From positions 186,001-250,000 of the forward strand of contig CAWJFC010000021.1 of assembly GCA_963841945.1 (NCBI GenBank): a DNA stretch of 64,000 nt. The letters are read 5' to 3'. Below, in pieces: positions 1 through 8,853 of the stretch. Below the pieces are notes generated by a model, which searched no databases, was not told where the DNA came from, and saw only the letters and a program-made list of their open reading frames with translations. Numbering within the stretch: position 1 is the stretch's first letter; every line of letters starts with the position of its first letter. A program made the position numbers and the translations under genes. This DNA comes from Acidiflorens sp963841945. GTDB lineage: Bacteria; Acidobacteriota; Terriglobia; Terriglobales; Acidobacteriaceae.

Positions 1-626
1 GAGCTGCTGCCGCTCAGTCCGGCGGCCGCTTCGATGCCGAGATCGTGCCGGTGACGATCGAAGGAAAGAAAGGCACAACCGTGTTCGCGCGCGACGAGCA
101 TCTCTTCGCCGACGCCACAACAGAGAAACTTGCTAAGCTCGCGCCCGTCTTCTCAAAAACCGGAACCATTACCGCCGGCAACTCCTCGGGCATTACTGAT
201 GGCGCTGCTGCCGTGATCCTGGCCAGCGAAAAGTTTGCCACGAAAAATAATCTCAAGCCGCTGGCCCGCATTGTTGCGGTCACCTCGGCGGGAGTCGATC
301 CACGCGTCATGGGCATCGGTCCGGTTCCGGCGATCCGCAAGCTCGAGCAGAAGTTTGGACTCAAGCTCGCCGACTTCGACCTAATCGAACTCAACGAGGC
401 CTTCGCCGCCCAGGTGCTCGCCTGCGACCGCGAGCTGCACTTCGACCGAGAGCGTCTCAATGTCAACGGCGGAGCAATCGCCCTGGGCCATCCCATCGGC
501 TGCACGGGCACGCGCATCACTGTAACGCTGCTCCACGAGCTGTTGCGCCGGAAAGCGAGCAGAGGCGTGGCTACACTTTGCGTAAGCGGAGGCATGGGCA
601 TGGCCCTAGCGATAGAGGCCCTTTAG
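1..626 (+). CDS. Acetyl-CoA acetyltransferase (thiolase), C-terminal part
   Basis: The reading frame is open from base 3, so the gene starts before the window; about 208 residues are visible. Thiolases join or split acetyl groups and acyl-CoA in fatty-acid or acetoacetyl-CoA metabolism in the cytoplasm. The C-terminal signatures are all present: NEAFAAQ, the NGGAIALGHPIGCTG block with the catalytic histidine, and CVSGGMGMA carrying the second catalytic cysteine near the end. The first active-site cysteine lies in the missing N-terminal half. The degradative and biosynthetic types cannot be told apart from this fragment. The frame ends with TAG, and the next gene on the same strand starts about 95 nt later. 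Confidence 0.93.
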   Translation, partial: AAAAQSGGRFDAEIVPVTIEGKKGTTVFARDEHLFADATTEKLAKLAPVFSKTGTITAGNSSGITDGAAAVILASEKFATKNNLKPLARIVAVTSAGVDPRVMGIGPVPAIRKLEQKFGLKLADFDLIELNEAFAAQVLACDRELHFDRERLNVNGGAIALGHPIGCTGTRITVTLLHELLRRKASRGVATLCVSGGMGMALAIEAL

Positions 627-721
627 CCGACGGGCGCCCATCTTTCCTGCATTGCTCGCCGGAGCGCTGGCTACTATACTGAAAATGAGCCGCGAAGCAC
701 GCGGCCCGCATCCCATCGTCT

Positions 722-1498
722 ATGTCCCTCTCCGCAGTTATCGTCGACGACGAACAATTGGCTCGCGACGAACTCGCTTACCTGCTCAACCACTCGGACG
801 TCAACGTTGTCGCCCAGGGCAAGAATGGCCTTGAAGCCGTCAACCTCATTCGAGAGCACAATCCGGACCTCGTTTTCCTCGACGTGCAAATGCCTGGCCT
901 CGATGGCTTCGGCGTAATCAAGAAGCTCCTCGACCGCAAGGTTCCCCTTCCTAAGATTGTCTTTGCCACGGCCTTCGACCAATATGCCGTCAAAGCTTTC
1001 GAAGTGAATGCTGTCGATTACATCCTCAAGCCGTTTGACAAGAAGCGCATCGCGCAATCGATCGATAAGGCTCGCGCCAAGCTTGAATCCGGCGCCGGGC
1101 CCGTGGAAAAGCTGGAAACGCTCGTCCGCATGCTGGAGTCGCAAAAGCCCTCGACCGACAAGATACTCATCAAGGCCGCCGGCCGCCTCTTTCTGGCCGA
1201 TCCCAAAGACGTCTGCTTCGCCACTATCGAGGATGGAGTCATCACCGTTACCACCAGCGGACACATGGGGATGGAAGGTCAGTCCAACTGCCGCACGCTC
1301 GAGGAGCTTTTCGAAAATCTCGACCCGAATCTCTTCTGGCGCGCCCACCGCTCCTATCTGGTCAACAAGAACCACATTCGTGAAGTGGTGCCCTGGTTCA
1401 AGAGCTCCTACCAGCTCCGCATGGACGACAAGAAGCAGACCGAGATACCTGTAAGCCGAGCCCAAACTCGCCGGCTCCGCGAACTGTTCAACCTATAG
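722..1498 (+). CDS. LytTR-family response regulator
   Basis: A 258-residue, two-domain transcription factor. The receiver domain (about residues 4-115) has the acidic pair DD9-10, phospho-acceptor Asp54 in VFLDVQMPG, Thr83 and Lys103 in ILKPFD. A linker leads to a LytTR DNA-binding domain (about 150-255) with the typical FWRAHRSYLVN and IPVSR segments. This is the AlgR/LytR/YehT type, which usually works with a membrane histidine kinase of the LytS type. No kinase is adjacent: the upstream gene is a thiolase and the downstream gene is on the other strand. The signal and target genes are therefore unknown. Confidence 0.93.
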   Translation: MSLSAVIVDDEQLARDELAYLLNHSDVNVVAQGKNGLEAVNLIREHNPDLVFLDVQMPGLDGFGVIKKLLDRKVPLPKIVFATAFDQYAVKAFEVNAVDYILKPFDKKRIAQSIDKARAKLESGAGPVEKLETLVRMLESQKPSTDKILIKAAGRLFLADPKDVCFATIEDGVITVTTSGHMGMEGQSNCRTLEELFENLDPNLFWRAHRSYLVNKNHIREVVPWFKSSYQLRMDDKKQTEIPVSRAQTRRLRELFNL

Positions 1499-1689
1499 AT
1501 CATCTAGATCGTCCTGAAGGACAGATGGTCTCCATGTCTCCGAGGATGTTTATCCTTTCTGGCTTCGACTAAACTGTCTTTTAAGCGAGGAGAAACCTAT
1601 CCGAAGTTAGCTCGCGGCTCAGGGCTCATCAGAAAAAGGGCAGCCGAGAAACGACTCCGGCCGCCCAGGGGAGGGACACTCACTCTCTC

Positions 1690-2397
1690 TTACGCTATCG
1701 CCTGCAATGCGATGCGGCTTGGAATGACCAGCATCGATCCCTCCATGCGAATCAGTTCCTTCCGTTTCATGTCGCTCATCAGGCGCGTCACCGTTTCGCG
1801 CGACGAGCCGATCATCTGCGCCATTTCCTCGTGCGTGAACTCCGATTCAACGCGCAAATCGCGGTTATGCGGCTCGCCTGCCACCCAGGAAAGCAGCAGC
1901 CGCACAAGTTTTTCGGTCGAACTGCGAGCCATCAGCAAATCATGCACATCGCCAAATGCGTTCGCGACCTCGCGCGCCAGTATGGTGACGCACGCCATTG
2001 CTGTCCGGTTGTCGACCTCCAGGAGTCGCATGAAATCCCCGTGCTCGACGAATTTGATCTGACACCTCCCAATCGTGGTCAAGGTGGTCGCCGAAGGGCG
2101 CCCCGATACCAACGAGCTTATCCCGATCACGTCTCGGTTCTCCGCAATCTTCAGGATCACAGTCTTTCCGTCACGTGCCTCAACTGATAACTTCGCTCTT
2201 CCCGAACAGATAATGTGCACGCCGCGCGCGACTTCTCCCTCCATGAGCACGGTTGCATTGGCGGGATACAACGTGATGTGCCCCATCTCATTGAAAAGGT
2301 CGGTTAGAGGGTTTGGCAGGTGGCAGAAATCACCTTGCTGGCGAAGCGTGCAGTTGGCACACTCCTGCGGGGGCTGGAAGCGGCTAGGCACGCCCAT
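1690..2397 (-). CDS. Crp/Fnr-family regulator with FNR-like cysteines
   Basis: 235 residues: a cyclic-nucleotide-binding-like beta-barrel (about 35-150), a dimerisation helix, and a winged HTH (about 165-225) with the recognition helix SSRETVTRLM. The N-terminus carries Cys13, Cys16 and Cys25, and Cys112 lies in the barrel. This resembles the three N-terminal plus one internal cysteine that hold the 4Fe-4S cluster in E. coli FNR, though the spacing differs. Oxygen or NO sensing is therefore an inference. A TTGAT half-site lies upstream at 2466-2470, but no convincing second half was seen, so autoregulation is only possible. A GAF/sigma54 activator lies directly upstream on the same strand. 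Confidence 0.9.
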   Translation of the reverse strand: MGVPSRFQPPQECANCTLRQQGDFCHLPNPLTDLFNEMGHITLYPANATVLMEGEVARGVHIICSGRAKLSVEARDGKTVILKIAENRDVIGISSLVSGRPSATTLTTIGRCQIKFVEHGDFMRLLEVDNRTAMACVTILAREVANAFGDVHDLLMARSSTEKLVRLLLSWVAGEPHNRDLRVESEFTHEEMAQMIGSSRETVTRLMSDMKRKELIRMEGSMLVIPSRIALQAIA

Positions 2398-2606
2398 AAA
2401 CTGACTCCTAAAGTGTGAAGAATAAATTTGCGCGAACTCTGAGGTGTTTGGGGGAACGCACTAAGTTGATCTTTTAAGCACTTTAGTTGCCATCGTTCCG
2501 GATCGCCAGAACCTTCCTAGATCATTACTTACGCATGCCCCTGAAGTGATTGCCCGTTGCAGGTGCCGAAGCATGGGCGCTATTGCCGAAGGATTGGCAT
2601 CTGCAC

Positions 2607-4811
2607 CTAGTCGAGATACTCGGTCCTTAGAATCCCCAGCTTTTTGATTTTGTGTTGCAGGGTCGTTCGTTTGAGTCCAAGCCGCACCGCCGCTCCCTTC
2701 GGGCCTGAGAGCAAGCCTCGCGTTTGGCGCAAGACTTCGACGATGTGATCCCGCTCACGGTCCCGGAGGGTCCGTTCCAAATCGAGAGGAAGTGTTTCGT
2801 TTTCCTCCCGCAACTCCGCCAACGGCGGCCGCAGCCGCTCGCCTTCCGAAAGAATCACCGATCGTTCAATAAAATTTTCCAGCTCCCGAATATTTCCCGG
2901 CCAACGCCAATGCATCATCACTTCCACCGCTTCATCAGGAATCAGGGTGATTCTCTTGTGCATCCGCATCGCGCACTTGTCGACGAAATGCCGAATCAGC
3001 AGTGGAATGTCCTCACGCCGCTCGCGCAAAGGAGGCAGGTGGATTGGAAATACATTGAGCCGATAAAACAGATCGCTCCGGAACTCGTTCTGGGCTACCG
3101 CTCGAGTCAGATCGCGATTACTGGCGGCGAGAACGCGCGCATCGACTTGGATGGTCTTCGTTCCACCCAAACGCTCGAACTCCTGATCCTGCAGCACGCG
3201 CAGCAGCTTCGGTTGCAGTTCGGGTGGGATCTCCCCGATTTCGTCTAGCATCAGCGTTCCCCGATCTGCCAACTCGAGCCGTCCCACCTTTTGGCTCACC
3301 GCGCCGGTGAACGCCCCTTTCTCGTGTCCGAACAGCTCACTTTCGAGCAGGCCGGTCGGAATGGCGGCACAATTCAGCTTGATGAAATTCCGGTCGCGCC
3401 GCGAGCTCATCATGTGAATCGCGCGCGCGATGCGTTCTTTACCTGTTCCCGTCTCGCCCGTGATCAGGACGGTTGCGTCGGTATTGGCAACGATGGCGGC
3501 ATTGTCGAGCACACGCTTCAAGGCCCCGCTGTTTCCAATGATGGTCTGCATCCGCTCGGCGGAGATCTCGTTCTCGAGATAGCGCTTTTCATGCGCCAGA
3601 CGGTCCTTGGCCTGCGCTACCTCCCGGTAGGTGTTGGCGTTGTGGACGGCCGGGGCAATCTGGGTCGCGACCTGCTCGAGGTATTCGCCATCCTCCCGGC
3701 TGAAGGCATCCTCTCGCGTCGCTCCCAGCAGCAGACTTCCCAGCGCCTGGCTGCGGAGCAGCAGAGGTACGCAGCACAAGGACTGAATCCCGGCCTCGCG
3801 CATCTCCTGGGTCGCTACACTGCTCAGTTTGAACATCTCGGGCGCGTCAAAGAAAGCGACCTTCCGCGACTCGATCACGGTGGCAGAAATCGCTCCTGCC
3901 AAGGGCAGACGTGTCCAGTTGGTTGCCCCACTATGGGACGACTCGAACGACCGCATTCTAAGTGTTTGCGGATCCTTGTCGAGGAGCGCCAGGCATGCGT
4001 AGTCGTAGTTCGTGATTTGTCGCATCTTCTCGAACACGAGCGTCAGAAGCCGATCGAAGTCCAGCGTCGACGAAACCTCACGCCCGATTTCCACCACGCT
4101 TTGCAGCCGGTTCTGTTGTTTTTGCCACTGTTCTTGCATCTCGTGACGCTCCACCGCCAGCGCAACCAGCCTCGCCGCCCGTTGCAGCAACTCCAGCGTC
4201 TCCGCGCCCGCGCCCCCCTCTTCACTTTTTCCGATACCGAGGGCACCGTAGCGCTGCCGCCGGCTGCTCATGGGGACGACCGCGTATGAGCGCATTCCGT
4301 TCGCCCACAACTCCTTCATGCTTTCGGCAAATCGCGCCTCCCGCGCCACGTCCGGTATGTCCAGCGACTCCTGCCGTTTCCACACCCAGCCGTCAGGTGT
4401 CTCCTCAACTGCGGGCGATGACGGATCCCACGCTTTCGTTGTCTCCCGTTGCGCAGCCCACAAATAGCTCGCCACGCAACTGCGCATTCCATGACAGAGG
4501 GAAAACTTGACTACTTGGAAATGGGTCAGCTGGCGCAGCAGCGGGGTAAGCTCATCGAACAATTCCGCGAAGGCGCCATCGCCGACGATCAGGTCGGCAA
4601 TGGCCAGGAGAATGTCGACGCTGGAACGTTCTACCTTAACTAGTTTTCTTGGATCCGGCGCAGCATCCTGCGGGCACAGACTCTCATCGGGTTCGCGCGC
4701 AGCTCCTGGCAAGCAGGCGAGCCTTTCCCCTCTGCGGGGCCTCTCTGTCAAAATGTAAGCAGTTCTCGTGTAGTGAACGCGGCGTGCCGGGCCGCTTGGA
4801 ACCCGTTTCAC
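2607..4811 (-). CDS. Sigma54-dependent activator with two GAF domains (FhlA/NorR type)
   Basis: 734 residues as drawn. Two GAF sensor domains span about 70-215 and 230-395. The AAA+ domain (about 420-650) has Walker A GETGTGKE at 452-459, GAFTGA at 499-504 (the sigma54-contact loop) and Walker B LMLDEIGE near 520. A Fis-type HTH ends the protein (about 690-730). It should use ATP hydrolysis to open sigma54 promoters after a small molecule binds the GAF domains. The ligand cannot be read from sequence. The first ~55 residues look unlike protein of this family, and there is no later ATG before the GAF domain, so the true start may be a rarer codon downstream. Confidence 0.93.
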   Translation of the reverse strand: MKRVPSGPARRVHYTRTAYILTERPRRGERLACLPGAAREPDESLCPQDAAPDPRKLVKVERSSVDILLAIADLIVGDGAFAELFDELTPLLRQLTHFQVVKFSLCHGMRSCVASYLWAAQRETTKAWDPSSPAVEETPDGWVWKRQESLDIPDVAREARFAESMKELWANGMRSYAVVPMSSRRQRYGALGIGKSEEGGAGAETLELLQRAARLVALAVERHEMQEQWQKQQNRLQSVVEIGREVSSTLDFDRLLTLVFEKMRQITNYDYACLALLDKDPQTLRMRSFESSHSGATNWTRLPLAGAISATVIESRKVAFFDAPEMFKLSSVATQEMREAGIQSLCCVPLLLRSQALGSLLLGATREDAFSREDGEYLEQVATQIAPAVHNANTYREVAQAKDRLAHEKRYLENEISAERMQTIIGNSGALKRVLDNAAIVANTDATVLITGETGTGKERIARAIHMMSSRRDRNFIKLNCAAIPTGLLESELFGHEKGAFTGAVSQKVGRLELADRGTLMLDEIGEIPPELQPKLLRVLQDQEFERLGGTKTIQVDARVLAASNRDLTRAVAQNEFRSDLFYRLNVFPIHLPPLRERREDIPLLIRHFVDKCAMRMHKRITLIPDEAVEVMMHWRWPGNIRELENFIERSVILSEGERLRPPLAELREENETLPLDLERTLRDRERDHIVEVLRQTRGLLSGPKGAAVRLGLKRTTLQHKIKKLGILRTEYLD

Positions 4812-4827
4812 CTACGGCGATCACAGG

Positions 4828-4851
4828 CCGGTTCTTTCTCGTGAGAACCGG
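4828..4851. promoter_or_regulatory. Perfect 8-bp inverted repeat upstream of the sigma54 activator
   Basis: CCGGTTCT at 4828-4835 and AGAACCGG at 4844-4851 are perfect complements separated by 8 nt. The site lies 17 nt upstream of the annotated start of the minus-strand activator, in the divergent interval before the small gene at 5011. No T-run follows, so an operator is more likely than a terminator. No binding protein can be named. Confidence 0.35.
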
Positions 4852-5010
4852 TCTCATGTCTCCCGGAAGAGGAGTGCCCTTAAGGCCGCGTCGCCGGTCC
4901 CGGATTGCAACTTTCTCCGGGCCTTAGACATCTTAGTCATCTTTTGTAAGCAATCAAGTGTTTTGTTTGGTAATTTACAATAGTGGAAGTTCGAGTGACC
5001 ATAACTCCCC

Positions 5011-5289
5011 ATGGCCCGCGGGTGGGAAAGTAAGTCCGTAGAACAACAACAAGCTGACGCTCTCGGCGCTAGAACTCCTGGCGGCTCTCCTCGCCCGATG
5101 CTCTCTCCGGAACAGCAGAGGCTAAATCGGCAGCGCGAGGGTCTTCTCCTCGTCCGCAAGCGTCTTCTCGAGCAGCTGCAGAGTACGACCCATGCCAGCC
5201 GCCGCCAAATGCTGCAACAATCCCTTGCCGAACTCGATAAACAGCTCTGTTCTTTTGACGGCGTTACTGACCCGTCCGCACCTAAGTGA
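5011..5289 (+). CDS. Small conserved-looking hypothetical protein
   Basis: 92 residues. The first ~30 are rich in Gly, Pro, Ser and Gln and probably disordered. From about residue 31 (LSPEQQRLNRQREGLLLVRK) the chain is strongly helical and charged, with a heptad-like pattern as in a short helical hairpin. It has no signal peptide or membrane segment. I recall similar short helical proteins from Acidobacteria, but assign no function. No clear ribosome-binding site precedes the ATG, so the start is uncertain. It lies about 90 nt before purS on the same strand. Confidence 0.55.
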   Translation: MARGWESKSVEQQQADALGARTPGGSPRPMLSPEQQRLNRQREGLLLVRKRLLEQLQSTTHASRRQMLQQSLAELDKQLCSFDGVTDPSAPK

Positions 5290-5380
5290 GTGGTCCGTTC
5301 GAATACCTCCCATAAGCAAAACCGCAGCTCCTCCCGCAGCGGCCTGACGTATAATCTCTATTGCCGTCACAGGCGCAAAA

Positions 5381-5626
5381 ATGAAGGCCCAAATCTACGT
5401 TTCGCTGAAAAAAAGCGTTCTCGATCCGCAAGGCAAAACCATCCACGGCGCCCTCCGCAAAATCGGATTCACAGGTCTCGAGGAGGTTCGCCAGGGCAAA
5501 TATTTTGAAATTACTCTGAACTCCGGCATCTCGAAGACCGATGCCGAGGCAGAAGTAGAGAAGATTGCGCGCGACGTTCTGACGAACCCGGTCATTGAGG
5601 AGTTCCGTTTCTCCCTCGAAGAGTAA
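5381..5626 (+). CDS. purS: Phosphoribosylformylglycinamidine synthase subunit PurS
   Basis: 81 residues, the usual size of PurS. It begins MKAQIYVSLKKSVLDPQG and continues with the family's typical GxxxxGALxxxGF pattern and ...VLTNPVIEEF near the end. In organisms with split FGAM synthase, PurS bridges the glutaminase PurQ and the small PurL in the fourth step of de novo purine synthesis. purQ and purL are not adjacent. The neighbour glmS is also a glutamine amidotransferase but belongs to another pathway. A two-hairpin repeat starts about 10 nt after the stop. Confidence 0.93.
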   Translation: MKAQIYVSLKKSVLDPQGKTIHGALRKIGFTGLEEVRQGKYFEITLNSGISKTDAEAEVEKIARDVLTNPVIEEFRFSLEE

Positions 5627-5635
5627 AGGTTAGCT

Positions 5636-5712
5636 TTTGGGTGGCGCAGCGCTTGAACGCTGCGATCACCGCCGTCCCCAAATAGTGCGGCTTGAGCCGC
5701 AGAGGTCATGCC
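5636..5712 (-). repeat. Two-hairpin intergenic repeat, copy A (inverted orientation)
   Basis: After the purS stop, GCAGCG (5646-5651) pairs with CGCTGC (5658-5663), and GCGGCT (5687-5692) pairs with AGCCGC (5695-5700). The flanks read TTGGGTGGCGCA on one side and GCAGAGG on the other. The same arrangement occurs on the opposite strand at about 21.35, 29.05 and 32.97 kb. It fills most of the purS-glmS gap. Confidence 0.7.
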
Positions 5713-5742
5713 TCCCCGCGTTAGCATCAAGGAGATCAAGCC

Positions 5743-7617
5743 ATGTGCGGCATCGTCGGATATGTAGGCAGAAAGCCGGTTGTGGAGGTCATCATCGAGG
5801 GCCTGCGCAAGCTTGAATACCGCGGTTATGACTCGGCCGGGATCGCTGTGGCGGGCAATGGCCAGGGTCTGCAAGTTCGCCGCGCCGAGGGCAAGCTCCG
5901 GAATCTTGAAGAGGTCATCCGCATCAAGCCTCTCGACGGGACCTACGGTATCGGCCATACCCGTTGGGCCACCCACGGACGCCCCACTGAAGAAAACGCC
6001 CACCCGCACCGCGATTGCACCGGCAAAATCGTGGTCGTCCACAACGGCATCGTCGAGAACTATCTCTCGCTGAAAAAGAAGTTGATTGCCGAAGGCCATA
6101 AATTCACGACCGAAACCGACACCGAAATCATCGCCCACCTGATCGAGAAATATCACTTCAACTCCGGCAACGGCCATCGCCCGAATCTCGAAGAATCTGT
6201 CCGCAAAGCGGTGAAAGAACTGACGGGGGTATTTGCGCTCGTCGTCATCGCCACCGACGAACCGCGCAAAATAGTAGCCGCCCGCAACGGTCCGCCGGTC
6301 GTAATCGGCCTCGGCAAAGACGAATATTTTGTCGCCAGCGACGTACCCGCACTGCTTGATCACACTCGCGACCTCTTCTTTCTCAACGACGGCGAGGTTG
6401 CGACCCTCACCGAGCAAGGCGTGAGCGTTACCGATTTCGAGGGCAAGAAGGTCGAACGCCAGGCCCAGCGCATCACCTGGGACCCGATCATGGCTGAAAA
6501 AGGCGGTTTCAAGCACTTCATGCTCAAGGAGATTTACGAGCAGCCGCGCACCGTTCAGGAGACCACGCTCGGCCGCATCTCCCAGGACACCGGGAGAATT
6601 TTTTTGGAAGAAATGCACGTCGACGACGCCGAGTTCCGCGCCCTCAAGAAGATCAACATCGCCGCCTGCGGCACCAGTTGGCACGCCGGCCTGGCGGGCA
6701 AGTTCATGATCGAAACGCTGGCCCGCGTTCCCGTCGAAGTCGATTACGCCAGCGAGTGGCGCTATCGCGATCCTATTCTGGATGCTCAAACCATTACCCT
6801 TTTGATCTCACAATCCGGCGAAACAGCCGATACCATCGCGGCCCAACGCGAGGCCAAAAACAAAGGCTCCAAGACGCTGGCCATCTGCAACGTGGTTGGC
6901 AGCATGATCACGCGCGAAGCCGCGGGCACGATCTACACGCACGCCGGGCCCGAGATCGGCGTAGCCTCGACCAAAGCGTTTACCGGACAGCTCACCGCTC
7001 TCTATTTATTTGCGCTCTATCTGGCCCAAGTCCGGGGCACAATCACCGAAGAACAATCCAGAACTGCGGTACAGGAACTGACGCAAATTCCCGGAAAACT
7101 GGAGCAGATCCTGACTCACGACGAGGCCTGCGACGAGTTAGCCAAGACTTACGTTCGCGCACAAGACTTCTTATTCCTCGGCCGAGGCATCCATTACCCG
7201 ATCGCCCTCGAAGGCGCACTCAAGCTCAAAGAAATTTCTTACATCCACGCCGAAGGCTATCCTGCGGGAGAAATGAAGCACGGCCCCAACGCCCTGATCG
7301 ACGAGAACCTTCCGGTGGTAATCATCGCCACGCGCGACGTAAACAATCCACAGTCGATGCTGCGCTACGAAAAAACCATCTCCAACCTGAAAGAAGTAAA
7401 AGCGCGGTCAGGTATTGTCATCGCTCTGGCCACCGAAGGCGACAAAGAAATCGCCGAAGAAGCCGACCATGTCCTGTTTGTCCCGCCCGCCCCGGAAGAG
7501 CTCAGTGCGATCCTCGAGATAGTTCCGCTTCAATTACTCGCTTATCACATAGCGGTAAGAAGAGGCTGCGACGTTGATCAACCAAGAAACCTGGCTAAAT
7601 CCGTAACCGTAGAATAG
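5743..7617 (+). CDS. glmS: Glutamine-fructose-6-phosphate aminotransferase
   Basis: 624 residues, close to the usual ~610. It makes glucosamine-6-phosphate from fructose-6-phosphate and glutamine, the entry step to UDP-GlcNAc, peptidoglycan and LPS. The class II glutaminase domain begins at Cys2 (MCGIVGYVG), the N-terminal nucleophile once Met is removed, and holds GIGHTRWATHG and HNGIVEN. Two SIS sugar-isomerase domains follow (about 300-430 and 470-610) with SQSGETADT and the AEGYPAGEMKHGP block. The C-terminus RNLAKSVTVE is the conserved tail. AAGGAG lies just upstream of the ATG. The leader holds the intergenic repeat, not a glmS ribozyme. Confidence 0.97.
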   Translation: MCGIVGYVGRKPVVEVIIEGLRKLEYRGYDSAGIAVAGNGQGLQVRRAEGKLRNLEEVIRIKPLDGTYGIGHTRWATHGRPTEENAHPHRDCTGKIVVVHNGIVENYLSLKKKLIAEGHKFTTETDTEIIAHLIEKYHFNSGNGHRPNLEESVRKAVKELTGVFALVVIATDEPRKIVAARNGPPVVIGLGKDEYFVASDVPALLDHTRDLFFLNDGEVATLTEQGVSVTDFEGKKVERQAQRITWDPIMAEKGGFKHFMLKEIYEQPRTVQETTLGRISQDTGRIFLEEMHVDDAEFRALKKINIAACGTSWHAGLAGKFMIETLARVPVEVDYASEWRYRDPILDAQTITLLISQSGETADTIAAQREAKNKGSKTLAICNVVGSMITREAAGTIYTHAGPEIGVASTKAFTGQLTALYLFALYLAQVRGTITEEQSRTAVQELTQIPGKLEQILTHDEACDELAKTYVRAQDFLFLGRGIHYPIALEGALKLKEISYIHAEGYPAGEMKHGPNALIDENLPVVIIATRDVNNPQSMLRYEKTISNLKEVKARSGIVIALATEGDKEIAEEADHVLFVPPAPEELSAILEIVPLQLLAYHIAVRRGCDVDQPRNLAKSVTVE

Positions 7618-7644
7618 TCGATTGAACCGTGGCACTGTTGTCCG

Positions 7645-8205
7645 CTACGGTATCGTGATGCTGGTTGTCGTTCCAAATGGGCCGGGCGATTGGAAGTCGG
7701 CGTTTTCATCATCGCCGCCGAATCCATTGTTGCCCGCGCCACCGGACAGGCCGCCCGAGCCCGCGCCGTCGAGCGCCCGAAATTCCACGGCATAAGTTCC
7801 CGCGGCAACCGGACTCACGACGACCTTGCACGAGCCATTGCCGTTGATGTCCGTAGCCACAACACAGAGTTCGACATAGGCGGCGCTGGCCGTTACACCC
7901 TGCCGCGTTAGCGATTGGCAGGTGTTCCCCGAGCCGAGGCCCCCAACCGGAAACTGGCCAAAGGTGTTTGCGAACGTGGTGCAGAAGAAGGCCATATCGA
8001 CTTGATAAAGTTTGCGTGGGGTTGCGCCGACCAGTGTGTAAGTGACCGTCAGCTTGGTCGACGCGACCGACCAGGTAACGTTGCTCTTCTTGTAGTTGAG
8101 GGGCTCGCCAAAATTATCCCAGCCCGCTGTCCACTTCTGCATTGTGCCAGCAAATGCCGTGCCCGCCAACGTCAGCACTACCACCATCGCAAGTGTCTTT
8201 TTCAT
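7645..8205 (-). CDS. Exported protein of unknown function, paralogue A1
   Basis: 186 residues from the ATG at 8205, chosen because AGGAG lies 7 nt upstream and the signal peptide MKKTLAMVVVLTLAGTAFAG begins there. The mature protein starts QKWTAGWDNFGEPLNY and is almost certainly beta-rich. It shares TRQGVT, FFCTTF, GQFP and a C-terminal ITIP with the next gene, so the two are tandem duplicates. Two pairs of cysteines may form disulphides. It is not in a known family that I recognise. It belongs to a block of minus-strand exported proteins running to 15.5 kb. Confidence 0.75.
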   Translation of the reverse strand: MKKTLAMVVVLTLAGTAFAGTMQKWTAGWDNFGEPLNYKKSNVTWSVASTKLTVTYTLVGATPRKLYQVDMAFFCTTFANTFGQFPVGGLGSGNTCQSLTRQGVTASAAYVELCVVATDINGNGSCKVVVSPVAAGTYAVEFRALDGAGSGGLSGGAGNNGFGGDDENADFQSPGPFGTTTSITIP

Positions 8206-8270
8206 CGCAATCTCCTGTGAGTTAGAAAAGCGCCATCCGGTAGAGCACCACATCGAAACTGCGGCGGACG

Positions 8271-8825
8271 TCAGGGCACGGTAATCGTCGTGGCGTCTCC
8301 AAAGGTTGATCCAGACTGATAATCGGACGGGCTGTAGGGATTCTCACAAGGCGCGCCCCCGATGTAGTCGCACCCAACACCATTGCGCACGAAAAATTCA
8401 AGGTTATAGGTGCCGGAGGCTACGGGGCCGATGACGACGGAGAAAGAACCATCGCCATTCATGTCAGTAAGAACAACCCCGAGTTCGACCTCGGCACTAT
8501 TTTCGGTCACACCCTGGCGTGTGAGGGGCGTGCAGGCTCCTCCGCCGCTCAGATCATTGGGAAACTGACCAAAATCCGCGGGGAACGTCGTGCAGAAAAA
8601 GTTCAGAGCGACCTGATACAGGTTGTCGGGTATGCCACCGACCAGAGTTGCTTTGACGGTGATAGTTTTCTTCGCTGCGCCGACCGACCACGAAACCGAA
8701 CTTTTGCTGTAGTTCAGGGGCGCGTCGAAGTTGTCCCAGCCTGCGGTCCACTTCTGCTTCGTCCCAGCGGACGAGGTACCGGCCAACAGAACTAACGCGG
8801 CTCCAACTGCGAAGATCCTTTTCAT
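8271..8825 (-). CDS. Exported protein of unknown function, paralogue A2
   Basis: 184 residues from the ATG at 8825, which has AGGAGG just upstream and opens a clear signal peptide (MKRIFAVGAALVLLAGTSSA). The mature part, QKWTAGWDNFDAPLNYSKSS, matches the previous gene closely along its length, including LTRQGVTE and FFCTTFP. A segment with DMNGDGSF could bind calcium, but this is inferred from the motif alone. Tandem duplication with the downstream gene is clear. Confidence 0.75.
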   Translation of the reverse strand: MKRIFAVGAALVLLAGTSSAGTKQKWTAGWDNFDAPLNYSKSSVSWSVGAAKKTITVKATLVGGIPDNLYQVALNFFCTTFPADFGQFPNDLSGGGACTPLTRQGVTENSAEVELGVVLTDMNGDGSFSVVIGPVASGTYNLEFFVRNGVGCDYIGGAPCENPYSPSDYQSGSTFGDATTITVP

Positions 8826-8853
8826 ATAATCCTCCTGATGAGTAGAAAACTGT

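Noticed and set aside
4854..5159. Minus-strand gene upstream of the sigma54 activator
   Set aside because: Cys/Arg-rich translation with no family match; it overlaps the small plus-strand gene and the divergent promoter region.
5627..5742. A glmS ribozyme in the leader of glmS
   Set aside because: The leader is filled by the two-hairpin repeat found elsewhere, and the conserved ribozyme core was not seen.
5395..6789. A 464-codon open frame opposite glmS
   Set aside because: It is antisense to a strongly conserved gene and shows no family signs.
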